A stretch of DNA of 64,000 nucleotides from Mesocentrotus franciscanus. Its lineage: Eukaryota; Echinodermata; Echinoidea; Camarodonta; Strongylocentrotidae. The translations under genes and the position numbers were made by a program. The notes below the pieces were generated by a model. That model did no database searches. It saw only the letters and a list, made by a program, of their open reading frames with translations, and had not been told where the DNA came from. This document shows positions 24,801 to 32,860 of this stretch, in pieces. The DNA lies in the NCBI GenBank assembly GCA_037976565.1, contig CP137685.1, positions 26,657,827-26,721,826 of the forward strand, written 5' to 3'. The stretch's first letter is position 1. Every line of letters starts with the position of its first letter.

Positions 24801-27800
24801 ACGAGTGACGTCCTACTCTACAGGCGAAAAGTCTTGCGATAAAAGCATAATCTAATCAGAAATTCCAATGAATTACATCATATCGAATATCAAATGTAAA
24901 GTCATATTAAAAAAATGAATAGAGAAAATATAATTTCTCTTGAAAAACATATACAGCTCCCATGATTTACAGTTGTTTTGACTGGAAAATGGATTTTACC
25001 TTGGCTTGATCGTGAGATTCGTGACAGATGCACGCATAGTTACCTGCGGTATACTGCAACACCAACACCAACACCAAACTTGAAATCATGAATTTCCCAA
25101 TCCCTAGGGGCTGGTGTTGGTGAATGGGAAAATTACACGTAAATCGTCAACACCAACTGCAATACTCGGTTCAGCAGACGACATTCAACACCAGCCCTCA
25201 ACACAGACTACCGGAAATGCCTCATATTTTCTGAGGTCAGCCTCAACACCAGCATGATTTCAAGTTCGGTGTTGTAGCTGGTGTTGGTGTTCTCACAATA
25301 CCAACACCAGCTTTCAACACCGAACTTGAAATCACTCATTGTATTAATCTATTAAATTCAACACCTATGTTTACTTTTTTTTCTCTCAGATGAACTTTCC
25401 ATATGAATGGTCACCTCACATTGTAGACACTCAGATTCTTCGAGTTGGCGATTTTGCAATCCTTGCTATACCTGGGGAATTCACGTAAGTAAATTGGCAT
25501 AAAACCATTCTGATAAATCTGTACTCGTGTGGCAACATCATTTTGAAATCACCGTAATTTCACAAATTACTTCAGTAGTCAATAATAATTGTTATCATTT
25601 TGACTGAAAACACTAGAATTTTAAACTTTCACATCTTTTTTGTTTCATATGAGAATGAAAATCCATGAAGGAAGACTCAGAAAGATTTTCCTAAAAGTGA
25701 GAGTTTGTTATCATAAGATCAGTAACAATTAGAATGTCAATCATATCTGAAATTGGCTGCAGTTTAGCCTAGAAATGTAGTTAGGTACACTTCATATAAA
25801 AATGGCAACTAATTGTAGTTGTCTTGTTTGTAAGATAGTTTTAGATGTGTATGCTAAATTTAATAACTATAGTTGATCAGGAGGTAAATAGAACTGAGGC
25901 AAATGGTATTGATACTTACCAGTCTTCATTTTGCTGTGTAAGTTAGGTAGCTTGGCGAAATGTAGTGGCACAAAAAGACAAGTCCAGAACGCAAAAGTCG
26001 TAATAGTTGTTGATGTTTATGAATTAAAAGTTCTTTTTTTATATACAGTTAAGAACTTGATTATTCACATAATACCTTGTAGATTTGATGTTTTTTGTGT
26101 TTTCAGTAATTCAAGACACAATTACATTTCACTAAACTACCTAATTTAGAAGGTGGAGTTATGTGGTAGTAATGTTTTTGCTCATTCTCTCTGACTTTCA
26201 GAACGATGTCAGGAAGGAGAGTTAGAGATGCTGTCACCAAGGTAAGTTGAATAATGCTTTGATAAAAAAATTTCTCCATGTACAACTTATGGTTTCATAA
26301 TACACAGCATAACTTAAACCCTCAAACCAAACCTCCATCAATTCCAAAGTCATGTACATGCAATTGTTTTGGGCCGTTGTCGGTCGTGGTGGTGTGAGTG
26401 ATGATCCTCTTTCATTTTGTAATTTCCCCCAAATCTGATTATAAATAGTTCTTGTTAGGTAGTTCATGATTTAACTCTTTTTCTCATCTGTACCGTATGA
26501 GATAATGCAACCTACATGTAAAAAACTGCCCAAGGAGATAATTATTTATTTTTTTTAATGAAAAGGCTCCTTCAGAAAATGTTTCAATGACAAACGGTAT
26601 ACAAGGGGGAAACATCTTGGTAAAAACCAACAAAAGCATTGCTTGGTTGAGTGCTACTGTGTTGTATTGAGCAAGAATTCTACAGTTAAAACAAACAAGC
26701 AAAGTTTAGTTAAATACTACAACCTGTAGTATTTATTCATTTATTTACAGCTTTATTTAAGCAGGGTTGCCTCTTCATCAGTTAACAAACTGCTATCCCT
26801 GAGGGCCCTGCCCAATAAAAACAATGCACATAGAATATTAACAGAATTGATAAGTACAAATTGCACACTTTAAGTAATATACGAAACAAAGATTATTATA
26901 TTAATACAAAAATATATAACATAAGGAACAAATATTATGAATACAAAACTGTAATGTGTTATGTAACTGATTATAAAGATATGGTATGATCAAACATCCA
27001 ACTGATAAATTATTTTATTGTCCAAGTACTAACTGATTACTGCTGTTGTAAGGAAAATGAGGTAATAAATGGTATTTCTTTTCAATGGAAAGAAAACTAT
27101 GGTTACAGTATTATTGATAAATGCTCTTATGTCTTTGGTTTACAGGAGATGATTGCAAATGGAGCCTCAGCTAATGCTACTGCGGTGATAGCAGGATTGA
27201 CCAATACTTATAGTGATTACATTGTGACGTACGAGGAGTACCAGGTATAAATGAAATCATAACACCACAACTTTCATGAAATTTTGTGTTTTTATTTTTA
27301 TTGGAGGGGGGGGGGGGCACATCCGTATGAACTTTTTCATTGATATTGCAATAGGCTACAGCTATGGTGATTCCATGAGGATTCAAGCCATTTCTTACAT
27401 TCCCAGAGGGAAAAAGTAATATTTTCATTAAATTTATGTACAAAACCGATAGTGGGAGAGAGAAGAAAAAAGGTGCCTTGCTGGAATGCTCCCATGGACT
27501 GTGCAGCCTAGTTCATGAAAGTCCGATTAAATAATTTGTATGAAAGATATCAAAGATGTACAATTGCTGTATACATGTAAATCTAGAATGTTGTTGTTGT
27601 TTTTGTTGTCATCATCATCATCACCATTTCTCTCTCCCTCTGTAATAATCTACAGGTGCAGAGATACGAGGGAGCTTCCACGATCTTTGGGCAACACACT
27701 CTTCAAGCATATATCAACCAGTTCAGAAACCTTACAACGAATGTGATGCAGGTCAGTCAATAACACTTTATAAATTCATTTATATATTTATTCATTTATT

Positions 27801-30800
27801 TACTTACTTCCTTACTTACTTACTTACTTATTTCTGCATGGTTCATCAAATTACATGATACGATCAACATGAGAATAAACAAACAATAGCAGTAGACTTT
27901 AAAATGGCAGTTACAATCATAATAGGCCTACATTGAACAGTATACTGCACAGAGAAATACACAGAGGTTTGGCAATTTAAGCCAAAGGCTTGAGATGTTG
28001 CCACACCTATACCTTTCAATTAACATGTCTTCTATTAAGTGATACTCAAAAAACACGTACTTAATATTCTAAATTTCATTTCATTTCATTTATTTATTTA
28101 AACATGGTAACTCTCTCAGCCTAAACGGCTGTTTTCAGAAAGTCTGTGTGAACTGAATAAAAATATACAAACAGTGCCAGTTACAAAAGATAAAAAAACA
28201 TAAACATATGCAAAATAAATGAATCAAATCAAAACATGGGAAAACATAATTGGCATGAGTAAATTATGAAGAATAAGAAGAAAAAAATCAATAATCAAAA
28301 ATCAAATATGAATTATTATAATTTACAAAAATAGAAATTAACAATAATGAATCAAAAGTAGATAATTAACAGAAAATTTTATTGTAAACCGAGAGTCTGA
28401 AAGACTCTCCTCCCAAGGGTCAGCCCCCCGCATCGTGAAATGATGTGTTTTCAGTTCCTGTAAAAGTGTGTTCCAGCATTTCGCCCCCTATAACTTAAAC
28501 TCCTTATTTTACAATTCATTTGGCCCTTAGGTACTGAGAAATTATGAAAAGAGTGTCTGGTATTACGGTATACACGGGGTTGCACTTTTTGAAAAAACAC
28601 AGAATACTATAGAATAATACTAAATACTAATGTCAGTAGCAAAAACTAACAACTTAACGAGCTACATGTAACTTGTGTGAAGATCATAAAATTACAATAA
28701 TAATTAATTGATGTTGATCTGTGTTACAATTTAAACATGACCTTTAACCTTGAACTACAATGTATTTACTTCACTTTTGCAGGATAAGACTCCACCTCAA
28801 GGTCCCATCCCAAAGAGTCTGATTGGAGAACAGGTGTCCTTTCTTCCTCCAGTTTTCTTTGATGAAACTCCCATCGGCAAGAAATTTGGAGAAGTCCTCA
28901 CAGATGTCGGTGGCACATCTTTTAAGAAGGTGAGTTATAATTTAACATGATATTCTCTAATCCTTTTTTGCATGTTTAAACTGATGTTGCTAATTCAATT
29001 CAGTATGAAAATGAAGATTATTTTTAGGCTATGTGTTGCAGATGAATTTCTAACAGCAATGTCTGGTCAGGACATCAAATGTTAAAATGTATTATCACAT
29101 TGAAATCTATACGATTGTGTAATTACGTACATGTATAGCTGTGCAAGATTGTGCTCTTACATTAGTGTGTAGTGAACATGTAGTTGTGCGCGGTGAGTTT
29201 CTTTCAATATTGATGCAAATGTGGTAAAAGTCAAATGTTTGTGGCACTTTTCAAAGTTCTTCCACATTCCAAACCCAGCAATTTTGATAAAAGATGGAAA
29301 GCTGATATCATGTAGTTAATTGCATGTACACAATTTATATTAAGTGAATGCCATTCTTATATCTCACTTGTATGTGATACTTCTACAAGAGTGATTGAGA
29401 TTTCTTGCAGTGGGAAAAAGTAACAATGTAAATACATAAGGGTGAAAGGCAGTTGATGTTGAAATTAAGCAAGAAAGTAAATTAATCATGTGCATCTCTT
29501 TGTCTCTTCATTATTATCATTCATTCTAGGGATCAGTTGTCCAAGCTGTTTTTCAAGCTGGTAACCCACGGAATAATCTGAGAGTAAGTCAACATAAATG
29601 TACTAGACAATTATATATATATATAGGTGTCAATGTATAACTGCAAATACAAGACCTAACATATGTGATATACAACAGCTGTGTGTTAAATGTTACAATA
29701 AATTTATGAGAGACGGATTATGACTATTATGATGATGATGTCACGAAGGTAAAACATCACAGTCTTATTGTGTATGAAATCTCACTAAATGAACATGTAC
29801 AGATATGTTTACTTAGTGAATGAAAATATTCTCAAAATATGATGTTACATGTATACAAAATCAACTAGAAAATATCTTTAGAAATATTGTAAGGCTTTAT
29901 TATTTCTTTAATTTATTATTTTTTTCATTGGAAAATGGCCATAACTATACTTCATGGACCAAAAATTTACTCTAGTGTGTTTTGTAACATGTAGTTTATG
30001 AAGATATACTTTCAATCGTAATACAGACTGGTGACACATTCATGACTGTGGAATATCTAGAGCCTACCAAGCAAACATGGACGGTTGCACACACAGATGC
30101 TGACTTTTGTACCAGGTTTGTGGGAATCTTGGTAGAAAAATAGATGGAATTTTTTCAAAAATTTTATGCCCTTTTGCCTCGATAAAAGTTTGTTGGTTTG
30201 TTCGTTTGAAAGAATGAATTAATAAATAAGTTGGTTCTTATTAAAGTACACTTGAAAAAATAGGCTTTCAAAAAAAAAATGAAAAAAAGAAAATGAGAAT
30301 CTTTAAAGAGTTTCAGGAAAAGTACAGAAAATGAAGGATAGGTAATGGTGATGTGTCCTATACAACTTTTGATTTTTTGTTCACATAACTCATCCAGAAA
30401 TAAATAATCTCTTGATAAGACCATTGAATAATGGTTGCTTTCTGGTATCACTACTGTTAGTCAATGGTGTTACCAAGAGAATTGTCATTAATGGATGAAA
30501 TAGATGGATGAATTGTATATGTCATACAGGACATGTTGCAAGTAATTACCCTTTGGGACAATTTCAGTAGCATTGTGCATCACCTATGTGCACATGATAA
30601 TGACATATTACATAATCCAAATACAATTTCTATAGTAAATGAGTTGATTTCTTGAGAGTCTTTGTGATCATGTTTTGTCATTCTTTCCCTTCTCTCTTTT
30701 CTGCTGACCAGGTTCATTTGGACACGTACCAGCACGCTTCTTGGTCACAGTGAAGTCACAGCCTATTGGGACATCCCGTCAGACGCATCTCCGGGCACCT

Positions 30801-30892
30801 ACCGTCTCAGGGTGTTCGGAGAATCTAAAGACATCGTACAGAAGATCAGTAGCTATGAAGGAGCGTCTTCACAGTTCAAGGTTACTCAATAG
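10356..30892 (+). CDS. ASAH2: Neutral ceramidase, complete gene of 19 coding exons (697 aa)
   Basis: Neutral ceramidase hydrolyses the amide bond of ceramide to give sphingosine and a fatty acid, at the cell surface or outside the cell. Nineteen GT-AG exons join in consistent phase into 2,094 nt. Residues 1-20 form a signal peptide (MSFTLFCTMVMVCFVSGSLS). The catalytic domain follows at once: NLMGYA (42-47), THSHSG with His117 and His119, VHGTCMNN with His226, NLGDVSPN with the likely nucleophile Ser277, PGEFT with Glu461, and NTYSDY with Tyr498. By family knowledge a His pair, Glu and Tyr bind zinc and the DVS serine is the nucleophile. A C-terminal Ig-like domain covers about 540-697. At least seven N-glycosylation sequons are present. 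The length matches secreted invertebrate and bacterial forms, and the mucin-like stalk of the human enzyme is absent. The start is the first in-frame ATG after TTG-only upstream codons and has A at -3. Cys229 stands where human ASAH2 has Ser. Confidence 0.93.
11141..11290 (+). CDS. ASAH2: Neutral ceramidase exon 2 (residues 44-93)
   Basis: It starts after TTCAAG with MGYANPSQ, which completes the conserved NLMGY motif begun in exon 1, and contains SRAFVIAD and FVSIDAGM. The donor is GAG/GTAAAT and the phase is 0 at both ends. The initial ATG is an internal Met, not a start codon. Confidence 0.93.
12237..12935. mobile_element. hAT-like non-autonomous element with perfect 8-bp target duplication
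   Basis: It starts TAGTGTTGTAACATCACGG and ends with the inverse of TAGTGCTGTGATCAAACG. ATTGTAAT flanks it exactly on both sides (12229-12236 and 12936-12943). GGTTAAACG/CGTTTAACC words recur near both ends. It carries a long A-run (about 12820-12849) and no transposase. An 8-bp duplication with TA-G-G-like ends fits the hAT superfamily. Confidence 0.8.
13243..13500 (+). CDS. Acidic 85-aa ORF inside the TTAA element, possible transposase N-terminus relic
   Basis: It begins with ATG preceded by GATATCG-like context. The first half is strongly acidic (FEEIEEGSTSDSDNDNGDLG and onward), the second half Pro/Arg/Ser-rich, and then a stop. Acidic, Ser/Asp-rich N-termini are common in piggyBac-type transposases, and the host element has TTAA flanks, but no catalytic domain follows. 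It may be an internally deleted relic or a chance frame. Confidence 0.25.
   Translation: MDENILDLSFEEIEEGSTSDSDNDNGDLGDLDLEEDLEDFAKSMDKHKLSGQPQSLRIYMSPHITARPAGPALDRASCESRTGLI
14786..14962 (+). CDS. ASAH2: Neutral ceramidase exon 3 (residues 94-152)
   Basis: It encodes VISRLKTKYGG and the metal and active-site motif GTHSHSGTAGF. Acceptor TCAAG/GTG, donor AAG/GTGAAT. The phase is 0 at both ends. Confidence 0.93.
14981..15226. mobile_element. TIR element in intron 3 (GCGAAATG-AGTGGCA family), copy 1
   Basis: The left end (TTATCGAAATGTAGTGGCA) and right end (TGCCACTCCATTTCGCTAA) are inverted over about 50 bp. It shares its left end with the element at 25943-26144 in intron 12. Non-coding. Confidence 0.7.
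15227..16579. other. Rest of ceramidase intron 3
   Basis: No exon-like frame until exon 4. At 16131 a TTAAAGGGGAAGTCTACC end resembles the outer TIR at 14640-14656. The segment 16390-16500 is a dispersed repeat also found, split by a SINE, at 31370-31790. Confidence 0.45.
16580..16707 (+). CDS. ASAH2: Neutral ceramidase exon 4 (residues 153-195 part)
   Basis: It encodes SIERAHESMVPGNIY and NINRSPTAYENNP, a conserved catalytic-domain stretch. It ends in phase 2 (AG of Arg195) at donor GTGTGT. Its 3' part is duplicated in the following intron. Confidence 0.93.
16693..17145. repeat. Partial tandem duplication of ceramidase exon 4 within intron 4
   Basis: The 3' part of exon 4 and its donor are repeated. 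At 16920-16989 the text encodes HINRSPTAYENNPKEEQAR followed by a GT donor. At 16796 a shorter copy of the exon end plus TTGTGTGATAATGGTAGTA appears, and at 17105-17145 there is a decayed third copy. The copies lack the 5' half of exon 4 and a convincing acceptor, so they are probably relics rather than used exons. Confidence 0.8.
17687..17764 (+). CDS. ASAH2: Neutral ceramidase exon 5 (residues 195-221 part)
   Basis: It encodes YKYNVDKLMTVLKLVDTNGA and onward. Acceptor GTTCAG, donor GTAAGA. Phase 2 in and phase 2 out join correctly with both neighbours. Confidence 0.92.
17966..18153. mobile_element. hAT-like MITE in intron 5
   Basis: CAGAGATGCCAACC at the left and GGTTGGCATATCTG at the right are inverted, and CCTCCCTG repeats lie inside. 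The 8-bp flanks (ACTAGTAC and TAGTAGTA) agree only partly, so the target duplication is degraded or the edges differ slightly. Confidence 0.6.
18317..18437 (+). CDS. ASAH2: Neutral ceramidase exon 6 (residues 221-261)
   Basis: It encodes WFAVHGTCMNNTNKLISGDN with the expected zinc ligand His226. Acceptor CCCCAG, donor GTGAGA. Cys229 replaces the Ser seen at this position in human ASAH2. Confidence 0.93.
18524..18895. mobile_element. TTAA-flanked MITE family A, copy 1 (intron 6)
   Basis: TTAA lies at both edges (18520-18523 and 18896-18899). The body is the inverse of the element at 45735-46076, sharing GATTGCGCTTCAAAATGATC, GTGACCGGTTTTACC and TAGACTGTAGTGTTATA-like text. Confidence 0.75.
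19016..19138 (+). CDS. ASAH2: Neutral ceramidase exon 7 (residues 262-302), nucleophile exon
   Basis: It encodes FVAAFASSNLGDVSPN, with Ser277 as the likely catalytic nucleophile, followed by a Cys-containing segment (ARCIDTGLPCDRNSSTC). Acceptor CTCCAG, donor GTATAA. Confidence 0.94.
19139..20299. other. Ceramidase intron 7
   Basis: It holds T-rich runs (about 19724-19742) and a short imperfect repeat of ATACGATCATTCTAT near 19835-19857. I recognise no element or gene. Confidence 0.5.
20300..20386 (+). CDS. ASAH2: Neutral ceramidase exon 8 (residues 303-331)
   Basis: It encodes TEMCIAFGPGEDMFDSTRII, with the conserved GPGxDMFDS motif. Acceptor GCTCAG, donor GTAAGA, phase 0 at both ends. 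Confidence 0.93.
20418..20490. repeat. (GA)n purine tract in intron 8
   Basis: Interrupted GAGAGA and GAAAGA repeats. Confidence 0.85.
20636..20868 (-). mobile_element. tRNA-Thr-derived SINE (intron 8)
   Basis: On the minus strand the head has an A box (TGGTTCAGTGG) and a B box (GGTTCGAAACC). The anticodon arm GTCTCGTAACCGGGAGATC closely matches a tRNA-Thr(CGU) arm. The body ends in an AAAC-type tail (CAAACAAACAAACC). The 3' part recurs at 39748-39862. Confidence 0.8.
20916..21020 (+). CDS. ASAH2: Neutral ceramidase exon 9 (residues 332-366)
   Basis: It encodes ELYSVASRMLTGPIGFVHQY and NMTDVTV. Acceptor TTTACAG, donor GTAAAC, phase 0 at both ends. Confidence 0.93.
21188..21518 (-). mobile_element. 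Degenerate tRNA-Ser-type SINE (intron 9)
   Basis: It reads as the minus-strand relative of the SINE at 31455-31736. It has the GTGCTTTACAG / TATATAGTG tail (L2-like AAGCGCTATATAA signature, diverged), the GCCTTGCCAAAG body and a decayed tRNA head with GGTTCCATCCC in place of the B box. Confidence 0.65.
21683..22193. mobile_element. TTAA-flanked MITE with internal tandem repeats (intron 9)
   Basis: TTAA lies at both edges (21679-21682 and 22194-22197), with ends CCCTGTGTCCACACACAA and TTGTGTGTGGACACGCTG. Inside are five or so alternating 19-bp units (ATAGTTATACCGTTTCGGG and ATAGTTATATCATTTCGGG) at about 21725-21830 and two copies of a unit starting TGTGGACACCCTGGAATTT (about 22058-22150). No frame is present. 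Confidence 0.75.
22251..22332 (+). CDS. ASAH2: Neutral ceramidase exon 10 (residues 367-394 part)
   Basis: It encodes GKTCKPSMGYSFAAGTTDGP and FDFTQG, strongly conserved in the family. Acceptor CGACAG, donor GTAAAT, phase 1 out. Confidence 0.93.
23058..23124. repeat. Perfect 25-bp hairpin with 17-nt loop in intron 10
   Basis: The arms CATGGAGCTCCAAATAGTTC... (23058-23082) and their exact inverse (23100-23124) enclose a 17-nt loop. It could be a tiny foldback element or, less likely, a small-RNA hairpin. Confidence 0.88.
23234..23346 (+). CDS. ASAH2: Neutral ceramidase exon 11 (residues 394-431)
   Basis: It encodes VTEGNLFWNLVRNALKKPSP and CQRPKPILLATGE. Acceptor CATTAG, donor GTAAAT. It completes split Gly394. 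Confidence 0.93.
23347..24656. other. First part of ceramidase intron 11
   Basis: It holds a (CAAT)n-like run near 23366 and a long GAA/GGA purine tract at about 24228-24418. Long frames across the tract on both strands come from the repeat. Confidence 0.5.
24228..24418. repeat. (GAA/GGA)n purine tract in intron 11
   Basis: Nearly pure purine strand over about 190 bp, interrupted GAA and GGA triplets with potential to form triplex DNA. Confidence 0.92.
24657..25341. mobile_element. Foldback/TIR element rich in GGTGTTG repeats (intron 11)
   Basis: The ends CAATGAGTGATTTCAAGT and CTTGAAATCACTCATTG are inverted. The phrase GATTTCAAGTTCGGTGTTG and its inverse occur again inside, and GGTGTTG/CAACACC words are repeated many times. 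It spans 685 bp and has no coding capacity. Confidence 0.75.
25390..25484 (+). CDS. ASAH2: Neutral ceramidase exon 12 (residues 432-463 part)
   Basis: It encodes WSPHIVDTQILRVGDFAI and AIPGEFT with the expected zinc ligand Glu461. Acceptor CTCTCAG, donor GTAAGT. Confidence 0.93.
25943..26144. mobile_element. TIR element in intron 12 (GCGAAATG-AGTGGCA family), copy 2
   Basis: It begins TTAGGTAGCTTGGCGAAATG and ends with the inverse of TTAGGTAGTTTAGTGAAATG. It shares GTAGTGGCACAAAAAGACA and CAGAACGCAAAA-type text with the intron 3 copy. Confidence 0.72.
26202..26241 (+). CDS. ASAH2: Neutral ceramidase exon 13 (residues 463-476), 40-nt micro-exon
   Basis: It encodes TMSGRRVRDAVTK, continuing the PGEFTTMSGRR motif. 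Acceptor TTTCAG, donor GTAAGT. At 40 nt it is the shortest exon and is easily missed by gene finders. Confidence 0.92.
26735..26900 (-). mobile_element. LINE-type 3' tail (intron 13)
   Basis: On the minus strand the text reads GCAGGGCCCTCAGGGATAGC, GATGAAGAGGCAACCCTGC, TTAAATAAAGCTGTAAATAA, which is the style of a CR1/L2-like 3' UTR end with a TAAA tail. There is no coding part. Confidence 0.45.
27146..27244 (+). CDS. ASAH2: Neutral ceramidase exon 14 (residues 477-509)
   Basis: It encodes AVIAGLTNTYSDYIVTYEEY. Tyr498 is the expected zinc-site tyrosine. Acceptor TTACAG, donor GTATAA. Confidence 0.93.
27656..27751 (+). CDS. ASAH2: Neutral ceramidase exon 15 (residues 510-541)
   Basis: It encodes VQRYEGASTIFGQHTLQAYI, the end of the catalytic domain. 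Acceptor CTACAG, donor GTCAGT. Confidence 0.93.
27770..28015 (-). mobile_element. Retroelement 3' tail with (TAAG)n/(TAAA)n (intron 15)
   Basis: The minus strand ends in TAAG and TAAA tandem repeats after a GGCAACATCTCAAGCCTTTGG-like body. This is typical of a 5'-truncated LINE or LINE-dependent SINE. The family is not identified. Confidence 0.4.
28080..28615 (-). mobile_element. Second retroelement 3' fragment (intron 15)
   Basis: The minus strand contains GAAAACAGCCGTTTAGGCTG and ends GTTTAAATAAATAAATGAAATG. The upstream 28380-28580 part has a GAGTCTTTCAGACTC-like stem. It is probably a 5'-truncated LINE 3' UTR. Confidence 0.4.
28783..28929 (+). CDS. ASAH2: Neutral ceramidase exon 16 (residues 542-590)
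   Basis: It encodes the linker and start of the C-terminal domain (PPVFFDETPIGKKFGEVLTD). Acceptor TTGCAG, donor GTGAGT. Confidence 0.92.
29530..29583 (+). CDS. ASAH2: Neutral ceramidase exon 17 (residues 591-608)
   Basis: A 54-nt exon encoding GSVVQAVFQAGNPRNNLR, with the conserved F-x-x-x-NP-x-N motif. Acceptor TTCTAG, donor GTAAGT. Confidence 0.91.
30027..30115 (+). CDS. ASAH2: Neutral ceramidase exon 18 (residues 609-638 part)
   Basis: It encodes TGDTFMTVEYLEP and HTDADFCTR. Acceptor ATACAG, donor GTTTGT. Confidence 0.92.
30712..30892 (+). CDS. ASAH2: Neutral ceramidase exon 19, terminal (residues 638-697)
   Basis: It encodes FIWTRTSTLLGHSEVTAYWD, PGTYRLRVFGESKD and the final SSQFKVTQ, then TAG. 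Acceptor GACCAG. This is the C-terminal Ig-like domain end typical of the family. Confidence 0.93.
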
Positions 30893-31047
30893 TTTTACAG
30901 GCTCAGAGACTCCACTAACCCTTTTAGTGGGCAATTTTTCTCAAAATTTCCTATTCTCCCACTAAACCACTTATTCCAGTCATAACTTTGTCTCGAGTCT
31001 TCAGAAAAATGTGTGTTATGATTAACAAATTTTAAAATCCAAGAACT

Positions 31048-31078
31048 GTCTTCACAGTTCCAGGTTACTCAGTAGACT
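31048..31078 (+). repeat. Copy of the terminal codons of the ceramidase gene
   Basis: GTCTTCACAGTTCCAGGTTA and onward repeats the end of exon 19 (30866-30892) including the stop, with one change (Lys codon to Gln). It lies about 180 bp after the real stop and is a short local duplication. Confidence 0.75.
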
Positions 31079-31454
31079 GTCTAGCTCAAAGTTCTCCAAG
31101 TGACTGAATTAAGGTTAGCAACCTTACAAGGGTTCTACTGAAGTACATGTAAAGTTCAAGTTTGGGAAAGCTTGGAAACTGTAGTTGCAGAAAAATTAAA
31201 AAATTACAGCAGCATAAAGGTGATTCTTTCACTTGCAGTTTGTTGTTTTAGGTTTCTGACCCTTTGGTTGCTTTTCTCACCTCTGTACGGTCACTCTTTT
31301 ACCACATGCAATTTCGCACAAAACAAGATATCCACCAATCGGCAGAATCGTGCAACATAATTAGCTCAAAGACTACACTTTTAACACTGGTACAGATTAA
31401 TCTGCACTGGTAACTTGAAGCCTTTGGTATGTCTATCTCATGATAAATACAGTG

Positions 31455-31736
31455 TAATAATAATAATAATAATAGGCATTTCTATAGCGCCGTCTATCTA
31501 GAAATTCTATTCCGAGGCGCATTTATTATTACCCCGGCTTTAGCCTAGCTGCCATTGCAGCGCTCCAGCATTTCAAGGAATTAATTCTTGCCAGGTACCC
31601 ATTTACCTCACCTGGGTCGAGTGTGGCAAATGAAGATTAATGCCTTGCCAAAGGACATTAGTGCCGTGTCGGGGATCGAACCACGACCTTTGAATTTCAA
31701 GTCCAGTGCTTAAACCACTCGACTACGACACGGGGA
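31455..31736 (-). mobile_element. tRNA-Ser(UGA)-derived SINE
   Basis: On the minus strand: CCGTGTCGTAGTCGAGTGG (A box TAGTCGAGTGG), the anticodon arm CTGGACTTGAAATTCAAAGG matching tRNA-Ser(UGA), B box GGTTCGATCCC, then a body with CTTTGGCAAGGCATTAAT and GGTAAATGGGTACCTGGC, ending GGCGCTATAGAAATG plus (TTA)n. That tail resembles the AAGCGCTATATAA end used by L2-clade LINEs. It interrupts another repeat (see 16390-16500). Confidence 0.85.
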
Positions 31737-32006
31737 GATTATTTGTGTAGCATATAAAGAGAGTTAAGTACAATGTACATGTAAATTTCAAGTGTTGGAA
31801 AGCTTGTAAACTGTTGAAGAAAAGAACACAAAATAATAAGAAAAGAAAAAAATATGCTGGCACTTGTAGTTTTGAGTGAACAAATCACATTTGTAGTTTA
31901 AGCTTTTGAATTCTTCATGCACTACCTCTACCTAGCAACATATTTACTTAATTTGTGATTTTGTTTTTATTTTCAAATATGAAGAATTTTGTGAGGCATG
32001 TTACTT

Positions 32007-32255
32007 ATAATAATAATAATAATCAGCTTTTATATAGCGCTTAATACATCTCGGACGTCTTTAAGCGCTTTACAGATATATTATTACCCCGGTCATTGGA
32101 TTCAGTGCTTGCCCGCACACACTGTGTGCACAATCTCCACTCCCTGGGGAGCATTCCAGCCAGGCGTTACATGATGCTCAAAAACTGTTTGACCAACACT
32201 GACGGTCGCATCCTACCGGGTACCCATTTAACACCTGGGTGGGTGGAGAGAATAC
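32007..32255 (-). mobile_element. Truncated SINE of the same tail family
   Basis: The minus strand ends CTGTAAAGCGCTTAAAGACG, AAGCGCTATATAAAAGC and (TTA)n. The body includes CAGGTGTTAAATGGGTACCC. The tRNA head is missing. Confidence 0.7.
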
Positions 32256-32860
32256 AAATATTACAGTACTCATTGTATGAGTATTTCCTTATCAGAATCA
32301 TAACAATCATGGTGATACTTTCTACATATAAGGCATATGTGAAGACATTTTATATTTTACATAGTAACTCTTTTAATTGAACATATGATGCCCTGTTAAT
32401 CTATTTCTACAAATGGTAATCAGTTCTGTTCTTATCATTCCAATTTTAACGACTCTTTTTAAAAATCTTCCTTAACTATTGCTTTTATTTGATTTTTCAG
32501 ATTTTTTCAAAATCCTAATTAATTTCATTTTGGATAAGAGTCCCCTTATAGGCTTAATTTTCAAAAGCATATGTTATTTTCACTTTAATATGGGGGAAGA
32601 GAATTTATTGAATTTCTATGTATGATGTGCAATTATTTTGAAGAATATATATAAGGAAGTTATGTTTCATTTAGTGTGGTATTCTATTCATTTGATGTAT
32701 GCAACTTTACAACCATGGTAAAAGAGGAAAAGGATAATATAATGCTATAATGGTATTTAAAAATGGTTTATGGTGAAATGTTTTGTACTAGAATTATTTT
32801 TGTACTTTCTTTATGAATAATTTATTGATAATAAATTGAAAGAAACATTTGTAATAAATA

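Larger units (their letters stand above)
30893..32860 (+). other. Probable 3' UTR or 3' flank of the ceramidase gene
   Basis: The first AATAAA hexamers I see after the stop are at 32830-32835 and 32853-32858. The region between holds two SINEs and a copy of the last codons of exon 19. The true cleavage site cannot be set from sequence alone. Confidence 0.3.

Noticed and set aside
31665..31735. Possible functional tRNA-Ser gene
   Set aside because: It lacks a proper variable arm and full acceptor stem and is joined to the SINE body.
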